From contig ML014122.1 of assembly GCA_003615045.1 (NCBI GenBank), forward strand, positions 87,469 to 151,468: DNA of 64,000 nt, read 5' to 3'. Numbering within the stretch: position 1 is the stretch's first letter; the number at the start of each line of letters is the position of its first letter. Under the pieces are notes generated by a model. That model did no database searches. It had not been told where the DNA came from and saw only the letters and a list, made by a program, of their open reading frames with translations. This DNA is from Caulochytrium protostelioides (Eukaryota; Chytridiomycota; Caulochytriomycetes; Caulochytriales; Caulochytriaceae). Of the stretch, positions 38,124 through 47,946 are shown one piece after another. Both the position numbers and the translations under genes were made by a program.

Positions 38124-39992
38124 TTACGCGCGCGAGCCGCCACGCGAGCCGCCACGGAACCCGCCACGCGAGCCGCCGCGGGCACCGCCGCGAGCACCGC
38201 CGCGAGCACCACCACGCGAGCCGCCGCGGGTCATGCCGCCGCGGGCGCCGCCGCGGTCGCTGCCGCCGCGGAACCCGCCGCGGCCGCGGCGCGCGGGGCC
38301 GTCGGTCGGCGCGCCGGCGCCCGTGATCTCGGCTCGCCCCGCCGAGCGCACGGCGCGCGCGCCTTCGTGGCGCGTCGCGGCGCCGCCACCAGCCGCGGCG
38401 CCGCCGGCGCGGAGGGTGCGCGGGTCGACGGCGCGGTCGCGCCAGCGCGTCTTGTCGCGCTTCGGGCCGCCGGGCGCCGCCACGGACGACGCGGCGGCCG
38501 CCGCCGCGGACGGGCTCGCCGCGGCGTCGGTGGTGGCGGCGTCGGCGACGCGCGGGAAGGCGATGGGCGCACGGGCCGGCGCGAGGTCGCGCTTCGTGGC
38601 GGCGTCGCAGCGCTGGACGCGGATCGTGCGGATGATCGTCTTTTTGGGGCGGAAGCCCTTGGGCAGCGGCGCGGCCGGCGCGGCGGCGGCGGCGGCGGCG
38701 GGCTTAAGCGGGTCGACGATCGTCGTGCCGTCGAGCTTGAGCGCCAGCGCGACGGCGGCGCGGTCCGTGAACTGGACGTACCCGAAGCCCTTGCCCTGGT
38801 TGGTCTTGCGGTCGCGGATGACGCGCACGGCCTCGATCTCGCCGCACGCCCCGAAGTGGCGCCACAGCGCCTCGTCACTCACGTCAAACGGCAGGTTGCC
38901 GAGGAAGACCGAGCGCTTTGGCGCCTTGTGCGGGCCGCGGACCTCGCCGCCCTCGGCTTCCGTCGGGTTGGCGTCGGCATCGGCGGCGTCGGCATCGTCA
39001 GCGTCGGCGTCCGCGACGGCGCCACCCTGCTTCTTGAGGGCCACGGCGGCGCTACGGGACGTGGACGGCGGCGCGGCCCAGTCGACGCGGAGATGGCAGG
39101 ACTCAAAGACGGAGCCGTTGAGCCGGAGGCCTGTGGCGGCGGCCTCGCGAGTCGTGTACACCACATACGCGTTGATGGTCGGGCGGGCGGCATCGAGCTC
39201 CTTCTTGATGAAGGCGACGCGGCGCGGGGCGCTCGGATCGGCGATGGCGAGACTGCGGAAGCGCACGCTCTCGACCTTGCCGGTGACAGCGGCATTGGCA
39301 TCGGCATCGGTATCGGCATCAGCGTCGGCATCGGTATCGGTATCGGCAGCCTTGGCCGCGGGGGGCGGCGCAAACAGCCGCTTGAAGGCCTTCAGCAGCG
39401 GCTTGCTGGTCGCCGCGGCCGCAGGCACGTTGCCCACAAAGAGGGTGCGCGTGTTGCGCTCGTCGTCCTGCTTGTAGCGGTCGCGGCGGCTCTCGGCGGC
39501 GGCGGCAGCCTCGACAGACTGCATCTTAGCGCGCTTCGACGGCGGTGGCGGCGGCGCTTCGGTCGTCTCAGTCGTCTCAGTCGTCTCGGTCGTCTCGGTC
39601 GTCTCGGTCGTCTTGGTCGTCTCGGCGACGGCGGCGGCCTCGGCGGGCGACTCGGTCTCCGGCGTCGAAGCGGCCTCGGCGCCAGCCGACTTGACGTCGT
39701 TGTCGTCGTCGCGGGCATGCTTCTTGCTCGTCAGAGCCGCCGTGGTGGGGATCGCGTTGGCCTCCTTCTTGGCTTCCTTCTTGACCTCCTTCTTGGCCGG
39801 CGTCCTGGCTTCCTTCTTGGCCGGCGTCTTGGCAGCCGTCTTGGCCGGCGTCGTCGCCGAAGCCGGGGCGGGGGTCGAGGCGTCAAAGAGCGAGGCAAAC
39901 ATGGGATCGAGGGTCTGGCCGGCCGTGAGGACGGCGGCCAGCGACGGCGCGGCCGCCGCGTCGGCCTTGACGGCGGGCGCCGGCACAGGCAT
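38124..39992 (-). CDS. NOP12: Nop12/RBM34-type nucleolar RNA-binding protein
   Basis: The 622-residue protein has a Lys/Ala/Thr-rich N-terminus with AKKE and ETT repeats. RRM1 (about 182-305) has RTLFVGNVP, VESVRFRSLA and NAYVVYTTREAA, split by an Ala-Asp/Thr-Asp insert. RRM2 (about 360-455) has SVFLGNLPFDVSDEAL, HFGACGEIEAVRVIRDR and GKGFGYVQF. The tail (about 560-622) is made of Arg-Gly-Gly repeats. Spacing and motifs match RBM34 and yeast Nop12, which act in 60S subunit and 5.8S rRNA maturation in the nucleolus. No intron; ATG 39992 is the first in frame. Shared function with CBF5, about 8 kb away, is noted but a link is not shown. Confidence 0.9.
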   Translation of the reverse strand: MPVPAPAVKADAAAAPSLAAVLTAGQTLDPMFASLFDASTPAPASATTPAKTAAKTPAKKEARTPAKKEVKKEAKKEANAIPTTAALTSKKHARDDDNDVKSAGAEAASTPETESPAEAAAVAETTKTTETTETTETTETTETTEAPPPPPSKRAKMQSVEAAAAAESRRDRYKQDDERNTRTLFVGNVPAAAATSKPLLKAFKRLFAPPPAAKAADTDTDADADADTDADANAAVTGKVESVRFRSLAIADPSAPRRVAFIKKELDAARPTINAYVVYTTREAAATGLRLNGSVFESCHLRVDWAAPPSTSRSAAVALKKQGGAVADADADDADAADADANPTEAEGGEVRGPHKAPKRSVFLGNLPFDVSDEALWRHFGACGEIEAVRVIRDRKTNQGKGFGYVQFTDRAAVALALKLDGTTIVDPLKPAAAAAAAPAAPLPKGFRPKKTIIRTIRVQRCDAATKRDLAPARAPIAFPRVADAATTDAAASPSAAAAAASSVAAPGGPKRDKTRWRDRAVDPRTLRAGGAAAGGGAATRHEGARAVRSAGRAEITGAGAPTDGPARRGRGGFRGGSDRGGARGGMTRGGSRGGARGGARGGARGGSRGGFRGGSRGGSRA

Positions 39993-40650
39993 ACTGCAGT
40001 CGAGTGAGAGGCGCGGGATCGGCGTCGGACGGCGTCTCCAGGTCCCGGGACGATGCGCGCGGGAGGGAGTCGGTCAGAGGTGTCGGCAAGCGCGGGCGAT
40101 GCGAGGCTAGACGGTACCCTGCGATGCGGTGCAGTATCATTCCTGCGTGCTCCGTGCGATGCCGAGCAGGGTGCGTCGCTCAGCACGCGGGACGGCTCAG
40201 CCCCGGTGAGCATCCACAGCGGGCTCGCTCGCTGCACCTGCAGGGTCACTTATCACGATGCCGGGACGATACTCGGCATCAGCGAGAGCGCATCCGGCGC
40301 GACGGGTCGACCCTTCGCGCGGCCGCCCTCCGAGCTCACTCGCTGCTCCCGCGGCCGGTGCCGAGTCGGGGCTCGACAGGGCCCGAAGCAGAAACTCCGC
40401 TCAGCGCCGCAAGAGGCAAGACGACGCGCTAGGCTAAGCCACGCATCGGCTCCAGGCCGGACCCGGCGCCCGCGCCGCGGCTTTCAAGCGCCATCGGCCG
40501 ATCGCACGTGGACCTCGGGCCCACCGCTCGGCACACGCGTCGACGTGGCCGGCGCGCGTCCGAGTATGAGCGGACCTGTCGCATGATCCGAGCAGCGCCG
40601 ACGAGCCACCGCGGGGGGATGCCGGCTGGCGCGAGGACGACGCCGCGCGA

Positions 40651-40701
40651 GGCCGCTGGGCCGCTGGGCCGCTGGGCCGCTGGGCCGCTGGGCCGCTGGG
40701 C
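40651..40701. repeat. GCCGCTGGG nonamer, about six copies
   Basis: Perfect head-to-tail nonamers in non-coding DNA. Confidence 0.9.
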
Positions 40702-40977
40702 GCCTCGCGTCAACGACCCTTTCGGCAGCCGCCAGCGATGGATCCCAGCACACGCGTTATGGATGATAATCCGACATGACGGGACGACCGGACGACCGCG
40801 CGATGCGTGTCGATCGGGCCGAGGCCGCGGCCGCCTCGGTGGAGGGCGAGCAGCCAGGACAAGGCGTGGGCTGCGCCACCCGCCGCCGACCCCCGCCGTC
40901 GGCGTGGTCAACCAGCAGCGGCGTGCCAAGCCCCGCGCTTCCGTGCACGAACGCCTGCCCGTGGCTGCTGCTGCTGC

Positions 40978-41015
<38 letters not shown>

Positions 41016-41488
41016 TCGTCGCCATCGCCGCCGCCGGGAGCTGGAGGCGGTGGTCGTCGTCGTCGCCGTCCGGTGGACTGCAGGAACGGCGCGCCGAGTG
41101 GCCGGGTGGCCCGAGTGCCCGAGGGCCCGAGTGGCGGCGGCGATGGCGGCGGCCGCGGTCAGGAGCGCTGGGTCACCGCCCGTCTCGCGGCGTCTCCGCG
41201 CTCCGGCGATGCGGTCGGCGCGGCTATCGCGACGTATGCCCGCAGCGGCCCTGAGCCAGTCGTCGCGTCACCGCGACGGCGGCTCGCGACGCGCCGACGA
41301 CGCGTGCGACGCCGCGTGGCCGCTCTTCTCGCCGCCGCCACGACGGGCCCACCACGACCGCGGCTGCGACGTCACGCTTGGGTCTTGCCCTGCGCGCCGG
41401 CGGACGATTCGCCTCGGCAACCCTTCGCTCCCTGCCACCCGCCTCCGCCACCGTCGCTACGAGACGGCCGCCTCTGTCGTGCCGTACC

Positions 41489-41559
41489 GCATCGTATCGC
41501 TCGGCATCCCATCGCATCGCATCGTATCGCTCGGCATCGCATCGCTCGGCATCGCATCC
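41489..41559. repeat. CATCG/TATCGCTCGG short tandem repeat
   Basis: Interleaved ATCGCATCG and TCGCTCGGC units in several imperfect copies. Confidence 0.8.
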
Positions 41560-42560
41560 TTTCGGAGTGTGCCGTCGCCATCGCCAGCGTCTCCGGGTCG
41601 CTATCGTCGCTATCGTCGTCGCCATCATCACCCTCCGCGCTGTCGCCACGACCTCTGCTTCCGCCACGACCACGGCGCCGATAGCCCCGTCCGTCTCGCC
41701 GCTGCCGTGGCACCCGCCCTCGCGCTCTGACGCGGCGCCGCTGCACCGAAGCACGAAGCCTGGGAGCTGGGAAGGGTTGCGCCGCAGCAACGCCGCTTAT
41801 CCCCACTAGCGTGCGACGACGTGGCGTCTCCAGCTCGACGCGGCCCTAGGTGCGGCCCTTGACTATCGCCCACGCGTCGCTATTCGCGTCGATCGGCCTG
41901 CGCCGGCGCCTGTCCTCCTGCCTCTCATCCCCCCGCGCCCGTGCAGCGCTTGACCTTGCAACGCCCGCATCGCGCGGCTTCTTGCCGAAACCAACCAGGC
42001 CGCTGCACCCTTCGCCGCCAGCCAGCGCCGTCAGCCAGCGCTGCCGATCTCGCCGCTGCCGCCACCATACTCACACGGCCCATACGGCTCGCGGCGACGG
42101 CCACGGCCGCGCGATCTCCCGTGACGCCCCTCCGTGCGCGGCCTCCCGTGGCAACCCCGATCTCGACCTTGCCGCTCTGACGTGCCACGAGGCCCGCGAT
42201 CCTGCGCTTGGCCGGCGCTCGTTTGCCCCGGCGCCGTGGGTCCGCACGCACGCCGCGTATGTGGGCGGCCGTGTGCTGTGTGCCGCCTGTCGCCGCCTGT
42301 TGCCGCCGCGGGAGCCGTGCGCGCCGGCGTTGCGAGGTGACGCGTGCGTGACAGCGGCGCCGCGACCGCCGCTGCCGCCCACGGCGTCCCTCCGCCTGCG
42401 CGTGCGCCTGCGCCTGCGCTGTCCGCGTCCGATCCGTGCGCGCCGCTCCTGCTGATCCCGCCGCTGCTGCCGCCGCCGCCACGGCCGCGACCGTCGCTCC
42501 CGCCCCAGCGGCTGCCGCGCGCGCACGGCGCCCTCCGACGCGCGCGCCGTGACCGCCGCT

Positions 42561-45500
42561 ATGGCGTTCCGCCTCGGCATGCCCGGCGATCCCGCCGAGT
42601 CGAGCTCGCCGCTGTCGCAGCTGCCCAGCGACGACCTCGTCTCCTCCGAGCCCAGTCCGCTCGACGCCTCGGGCTTTGTCACGGCGTCTCACCGGCCGCC
42701 CGCCGCGGCGGCGTCGTCAGCCGCCGACCCGCACACGGCCGCCTCGCCGCAGGACGCGCCCGCATGGACGCGCCCGCCAAATCCGGTCTCTGACGACGAC
42801 GATGACGACGACGACACGCACGCCGTCGGCATGACGAGCGACGAGGCCGCATGGCCCTCCAAACGCCCGGCCAATCGCCCGCCCGCGATCGTCGCCTCGT
42901 CGTCGCCCGCCCCGGAGGGCCCCGCGTCGTCGTCGCGGTCGCCGTCCCATCGGCCATCGCCGCATGACGGTGACGACGCCGACCGCGGCGACATCGATGC
43001 GCTGCGCCACCGCGCCGGCGACGGCGCGCTGCGCCACAATCCCGCCGACGGCGAGCGCGCCCTGCGGTACAACGGCCAGCCGCTGCACCCCGCCTCGGCC
43101 GCGATGGCCACGACCGCCATCTCCTCCTCGGACGCCTCGCAGTCCGACCCGGACGACCCGCAGGCCGCCCACGCCCCGCCGCCGCCGAACGACGTCGACC
43201 TCTCCAGCGTGCTTGGCCCCGACGACCGCATCCCGTACGACGGCGGCGGCGCGTCCCGGGACGACGAGGACCTGCCCGACGGCGACGGTGCCTCGCCAAA
43301 TCCGGCGTCGGCCCCGCCTCGGACAGCCTCGCCCATGCCGCCGCCGGCGCCCGCCTCGGCATCCGCCGCAACGCCCGCGGTCACGGCGGCACCGGAGACG
43401 GCCGCGGCGGGCGCGGCCACGCTCGCGTCGACGCAGGCGGCTGCCAACGCACTCTCGGCGCTGATGCACGACGACGACAGCGACAGCGCCCTCAGCGAAC
43501 TCAGCGCCGCCGACCTCGACGACGACGACGACGACGACGACGATGAGCCCGTGCCGGATGCGCCGTCGGCCGACGCCAAGGGCGCCATCAGCGCCGAGGA
43601 CGTCGACGCCGCGTCGTCGCTGCTCGCTTCCGCTCGGCAGACGGGGCCGGCGAGCGCCACGCCGGCGCCGGCAGCGGGAAGGCCCGCGGCCACTTCTCCG
43701 GCCGTGTCGACCGCCGCGCCGCCCGCCGCCTCGGCCGGCGCGTCCACGCCCTTCCGTCGCAACCGGCTGCGCCCCGCGTCCTTGCGCGAGCTCGGGCTCG
43801 GGCTGCATGGTGCGGGGCTGCTCGATTCGCAGGACACGGGCAGCGAGCTGTCCGAAGCCGCCGCGTCGCTCATGGACGATGAGGACGACGACGCGGACGA
43901 CGACTTGGAGGACGCGGATGACGCGGACGACGACGAGAGTGATGCGGACCTGACGCGCGCACCGCGCCGCGCGCCGGCTGAAAACGCCGTCCCATCATCA
44001 GCCGCGCAAGCGAAGGCCGCGGCGGCGTCGGCCGCGCAGACGCCGGTGATGCGCCATCCGAACGTCCTCACCATGGCGAGCGCGCGGCCCAAAGCCGACG
44101 ACGATGACGATGATGACGACGACGACGACGACGACGATGACGACGACGACGGGATGGAGGGCGGTCTCGCGTCGCTGCGCCGCAGCGCTCTCGGTGCGCC
44201 GAAAGCGCGGGGTGGACTCGTTGCGGCCGCCGCGGCCAACGCGGCTCGCGGTCGGGGCCGCCGCGCGCCTCATCCCGACATGATGGAGGAAACCGATACA
44301 GGCACTGATACGGCGGACGACGACGACGACGACCGGCCGCGCCGGCCCGCGCTGTCCCGCGCGGCGCATGACGCCGATGTCGACATGGACACGAGCGAAG
44401 CGGCCGATGAGGAGGAGGACGCCCAGGACGGCGAGCCCCGCCGGCTGGCGCGTCCGCGACCGCATCGTGGCGCCGGCGCCGCGCCGCGTCCCGTAGAGGA
44501 GACGGCCCCCGCCTCCGATACCGAAGCCGCCGCGGAGGCCGATGTCCAAGACGGCACGAACGCGGCCGCGACGTCGTCTGCGGCGGCGGCGGCCCCGTCC
44601 GCCGCCACGCCGTCCGCTATCCCTGCCGCGGCCGCCACGACGGACGCGGCCGCGGCCGACGCCCTGCCCCCAGCGGGCGCGGCCGCCGCTGGTAGCGCGG
44701 GGAGTCAATCGCGGAAACGCTCGCGCCAGGCGCTGGCCGACGGCCATACGGTGGCGAGCACCGACGACGATGACGACGACGAGGGGATCCGTGGCGAGCC
44801 GTCGTCGACGTCGCATCGGGATCGCCGCATGGCGCGCCTCAAGAAGAAAGCCGCCTCCCAGTCGCACGGCAAGCTCGGCCACGTGCTGCCCTTGAGCACA
44901 GACGACGACGATGACGACGACGGTAACGAGGAGACGAAGGCCGCGGCGGCGGCGGAGGCCGCGGCAGCGGCCGCCGCGCACGAAGCAAAGCGGAAGCACG
45001 CGTTCGAAATGCTCAGCGAGATGGAAGTCTATGTCGCGGCATACCGCGAGCTGCAGTATCAAGAGCAGGAGCGCCAGTTGGATGAAGAACATGCGCGCAT
45101 CCTCGACGGCTCGCACGAAGCGCTGCTGACGGCGCTGCAGGCCTCGCGCTTGCGGCATGCCGCGCGCCTCAGCACGCTGGCCGCACTGCGTGACCACGAC
45201 TTAGCGCTGAGCGCGCGATCCTTTGCGTCGACGCTCATTCTGCTCGACCGCACGCTCATCGCGAACCGCATGGACGTGCGCCAGCGCATGACCGCCAATA
45301 TCGAGGCCGCCGTCCACCAGATGCGCCACGAGATGGCCTACTTTGACTATGTCGCCGCTGGCTTTGTCGGCGTGCCAGGGCACTCGCCGACGCATCCGTC
45401 CGCCGCCGCCGCCACCGGGTGGGGCTACCACGACCTGCCGTTCACCTCGGTGGACAAATCGAAACTCACGCGCCGCCGCCGGATGCTCAAGAGCGACTTG

Positions 45501-47804
45501 GACGACTGGGGAATGCTCCTCGGCTACCCGCCGCCGCCGCCCATGATGCATCCGTCCCATCCGATGGCGCCGCCGCCGCCGGCCACGAGCTCGGTCTTGG
45601 GGCCCAGCACGGCCGCATCGTCGCGCCGCGGGAGCCGCCAAGCTCAGCAGCAACAGCAGCAGCAGCAGCCAGCAGCGCATCACGGCTATCATCCGTCGGC
45701 GGCGCCGCATCCCGCGCACGCCATGCACGCAGCCGCCGTGCCCGGATCACACCGCCCGTGGGTCTTCTTCCCGGCGATGGAAGTCAGCGGTCTGACGCGC
45801 ACCGAAGTCCATGCCGACCTCATCGCCATGGGCCTCGCGCCGCCCCTCGTTCCCCAGCAGCCCCACCCGGGCGCCCATCTGCCGCCCGGCGCCCCCCTGC
45901 CGGGCCATCCCATGCTGCGCCACGAGCTCCAGCGCTACCACGGCCTCCCGCATCCCGCCTATACCGGGCACCCACCGGGCGCTTATGTCGTTGCGACCAC
46001 GGGCCCCGCAACGGCCGCACCGGCCGCCATGCCGCCGCCGCCGCCGCTGCCGCCGGCCACCGCGGTCTCGGCCTCGCCGACCGCGCCGCCTTCCTCGGCC
46101 GCTGCTGCCTCCTCTCGCCTGAAGCCGTCAGGGCAGGCGGCCGCCACGGCGCCGCCGGCAGCACCACCGCTGCCGACGGCTCTGCCTGCCACGTCTGCCG
46201 CCCCGGCCGCCGCCGCGCCCTCGGCGCGCTATCTCTCCGAGCCCACGGCCCATGCCGCGCGGTCGGCGCCGCCCACAGCGGCACTCTCGCGGCCGCCCGC
46301 GGCGTCCGTGTCCTCGGCGGCGGCGTCGGGGCCCGTGGTCACGGCGACGGTCTCTGAGCCCGCCGCTTCGCATCCCTTGGCGCCGCCGGTCGGACCGCCA
46401 TCCTACCCGGGCTCGAAGCCGGCCGCGTCGCCGCTCGCCAGCAGCCATCCGCCCGGCGCGGTGAGCGAGCACGCGCGCCTGTCGACACCGCCGCACGGCT
46501 ACCCTGCCACGGCCGCCCGACGCAGCTATGCCGCCGACGCGGCGCCCCCAGCGCCGCACTATGCGGTCCCTGCCCACACGATAGCGCCGCCCCCGCCTCT
46601 GCCCTCCGCGCCGCTAGCACCGGGGCCGTCAGCCCCCGCGTCGTCGGCGGCGGCGCCGTTGGCCGCGCGGCCGCATGCCTATCACCCGGTCCATCCGATG
46701 CATGCGCACGCGTACCCGTCACACGCGTACCCCGCGGCCGTGTCGCAGTCCCCGGCCATGGCCTCGCGTCCCGTGGCCTACGCGCCGCCCCTTTCGGAGC
46801 CGCCGCATCCGGCCGTCTCCCACGCGCATGCGGCGCAGGCGCATCCGCATCCGGCGCGGTCCGCCCCGCCGTCCCGTCCCCACCAGCACGCGCACTCGCC
46901 GTACCCGCCGACGACGGCGCCGTCCCCGGCGCATCATGCCGGCTACCATGTGGCCGAGCCGCCGATGGCGCGCCACAGCCATGGGATGCCGGCAGCTAGC
47001 GAGCCGCACGGCGGCTACCACGCCGCGCAACCCCCGCCCCCGCCGCCGTCATCCCAGCTGCCGCCCTACAGCCACGCGCACAGCCATCATCCGGGCGGCC
47101 ATGCGCTGCCGCCGGCCGGTGGGTCGGCGGCCACCGCCGCCGCGGCGGACCGGCGCGGTGGCACGCCGCCGCCGCCGCGGGCCGATGGCCGCGGCGTGAG
47201 TCTCCCGGCCATGATGGCCCCGCACGACCGGTCCTCCGTGTCGCCGACAGCGCTCGCGCCGTCGTCGGCGGCGCCCACGTCCCGCGGTCCGCCGGCGTCT
47301 GCGGCGCCCACGAGCATGGCAGCGGCAGCGGCGGCCGCCCCCCCGCGCGCGTTTCCGCAGGTTCCCGCGCACGCCCCTCGCCACGGCTACGCGCACGGCC
47401 CTGGCACGGCCGCCGACCCGTCGTACGCCGTGATGCTGCCCCCGATCCGGGCCATCACCAGCCAGGCACCCCCCGCGCCACCTCTGGCTCCGCCGCCGCC
47501 GCCGCCGCCGCCGCCACTGCCGCCGGCGTCGACACCGTCGGCGGCGTCGACACCGTCGGCGGCCGCGCCTGCTGCGAGGGTCTCGCATGAGACGGGCTCC
47601 CCGGTCGCCATGAGCGCGCTGCGGCCGTCGCTGCCCGCGGCGGCGCCGCTCGCGCCCCCGGCCCCGCCTGGGTATCCCGCCAGCGCGCCGGCGACCCCGG
47701 CGGGAACCTCGCCGACGGCGCCGTCGTCGGCTGTCAGCGCCGCGGCGGCGAACTCGCCCGTGTATGCGCCCCCGGCCGTGCCGGCGTCCGCGCCGGTCGT
47801 CTAA
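42561..47804 (+). CDS. Giant Sds3-like (BRMS1/Dep1 family) histone-deacetylase corepressor subunit
   Basis: The first ATG in frame is 42561 (MAFRLGM); the slightly longer frame opens at a GTG. The protein is 1747 residues. The only clear domain is Sds3-like (about 808-932): KRKHAFEMLSEMEVYVAAYR, RQLDEEHARILDGSHEALL and a charged coiled-coil around FASTLILLDRT, followed by WGYHDLPFTSVDKSKLTRR. In the family this coiled coil tethers Sin3/Rpd3L deacetylase complexes. Before it lie many Asp/Glu tracts, including a pure Asp run encoded near 44095-44156. After it are about 800 residues of Pro/Ala/His/Ser-rich, probably disordered sequence with HxxY-like repeats. Yeast Sds3 is only about 330 residues, so this is a very large form. 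No intron. The tails could be partly misjudged if small introns exist. Confidence 0.75.
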   Translation: MAFRLGMPGDPAESSSPLSQLPSDDLVSSEPSPLDASGFVTASHRPPAAAASSAADPHTAASPQDAPAWTRPPNPVSDDDDDDDDTHAVGMTSDEAAWPSKRPANRPPAIVASSSPAPEGPASSSRSPSHRPSPHDGDDADRGDIDALRHRAGDGALRHNPADGERALRYNGQPLHPASAAMATTAISSSDASQSDPDDPQAAHAPPPPNDVDLSSVLGPDDRIPYDGGGASRDDEDLPDGDGASPNPASAPPRTASPMPPPAPASASAATPAVTAAPETAAAGAATLASTQAAANALSALMHDDDSDSALSELSAADLDDDDDDDDDEPVPDAPSADAKGAISAEDVDAASSLLASARQTGPASATPAPAAGRPAATSPAVSTAAPPAASAGASTPFRRNRLRPASLRELGLGLHGAGLLDSQDTGSELSEAAASLMDDEDDDADDDLEDADDADDDESDADLTRAPRRAPAENAVPSSAAQAKAAAASAAQTPVMRHPNVLTMASARPKADDDDDDDDDDDDDDDDDDGMEGGLASLRRSALGAPKARGGLVAAAAANAARGRGRRAPHPDMMEETDTGTDTADDDDDDRPRRPALSRAAHDADVDMDTSEAADEEEDAQDGEPRRLARPRPHRGAGAAPRPVEETAPASDTEAAAEADVQDGTNAAATSSAAAAAPSAATPSAIPAAAATTDAAAADALPPAGAAAAGSAGSQSRKRSRQALADGHTVASTDDDDDDEGIRGEPSSTSHRDRRMARLKKKAASQSHGKLGHVLPLSTDDDDDDDGNEETKAAAAAEAAAAAAAHEAKRKHAFEMLSEMEVYVAAYRELQYQEQERQLDEEHARILDGSHEALLTALQASRLRHAARLSTLAALRDHDLALSARSFASTLILLDRTLIANRMDVRQRMTANIEAAVHQMRHEMAYFDYVAAGFVGVPGHSPTHPSAAAATGWGYHDLPFTSVDKSKLTRRRRMLKSDLDDWGMLLGYPPPPPMMHPSHPMAPPPPATSSVLGPSTAASSRRGSRQAQQQQQQQQPAAHHGYHPSAAPHPAHAMHAAAVPGSHRPWVFFPAMEVSGLTRTEVHADLIAMGLAPPLVPQQPHPGAHLPPGAPLPGHPMLRHELQRYHGLPHPAYTGHPPGAYVVATTGPATAAPAAMPPPPPLPPATAVSASPTAPPSSAAAASSRLKPSGQAAATAPPAAPPLPTALPATSAAPAAAAPSARYLSEPTAHAARSAPPTAALSRPPAASVSSAAASGPVVTATVSEPAASHPLAPPVGPPSYPGSKPAASPLASSHPPGAVSEHARLSTPPHGYPATAARRSYAADAAPPAPHYAVPAHTIAPPPPLPSAPLAPGPSAPASSAAAPLAARPHAYHPVHPMHAHAYPSHAYPAAVSQSPAMASRPVAYAPPLSEPPHPAVSHAHAAQAHPHPARSAPPSRPHQHAHSPYPPTTAPSPAHHAGYHVAEPPMARHSHGMPAASEPHGGYHAAQPPPPPPSSQLPPYSHAHSHHPGGHALPPAGGSAATAAAADRRGGTPPPPRADGRGVSLPAMMAPHDRSSVSPTALAPSSAAPTSRGPPASAAPTSMAAAAAAAPPRAFPQVPAHAPRHGYAHGPGTAADPSYAVMLPPIRAITSQAPPAPPLAPPPPPPPPPLPPASTPSAASTPSAAAPAARVSHETGSPVAMSALRPSLPAAAPLAPPAPPGYPASAPATPAGTSPTAPSSAVSAAAANSPVYAPPAVPASAPVV
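44095..44156. repeat. GAC/GAT run encoding polyaspartate
   Basis: An in-frame, nearly pure Asp-codon run of about twenty codons inside the Sds3-like gene; shorter Asp runs occur at 43518-43542 and 44887-44922. Confidence 0.9.
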
Positions 47805-47848
47805 GGCCCTGGGCGTTGTTTCTTTTTAGAGCGATGGGGCGTACATTA

Positions 47849-47854
47849 AATAAA
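47849..47854 (+). terminator. AATAAA polyadenylation signal after the Sds3-like gene
   Basis: It lies 45 bases beyond the stop, in the 142-base gap before the convergent CBF5 stop. Confidence 0.6.
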
Positions 47855-47946
47855 ATAAGCGAGAGAGAACAGAGAATAGAGAACGGGAGGGAGGGAAGAA
47901 AGGCAACGTGCGACGCACGTCGAGGCATCAGAGACCGCGGTGGGCT

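Larger units (their letters stand above)
39993..42560. other. Intergenic between divergent NOP12 and Sds3-like genes
   Basis: 2.6 kb without a supportable gene. It holds a GCCGCTGGG nonamer repeat (40651-40701), a CCG/GCTGCTG run (about 40963-41015) and a CATCGTATCGCTCGG repeat (41489-41559). Frames of 200-300 codons on both strands are Arg/Pro/Ala-rich and overlapping. Confidence 0.55.
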
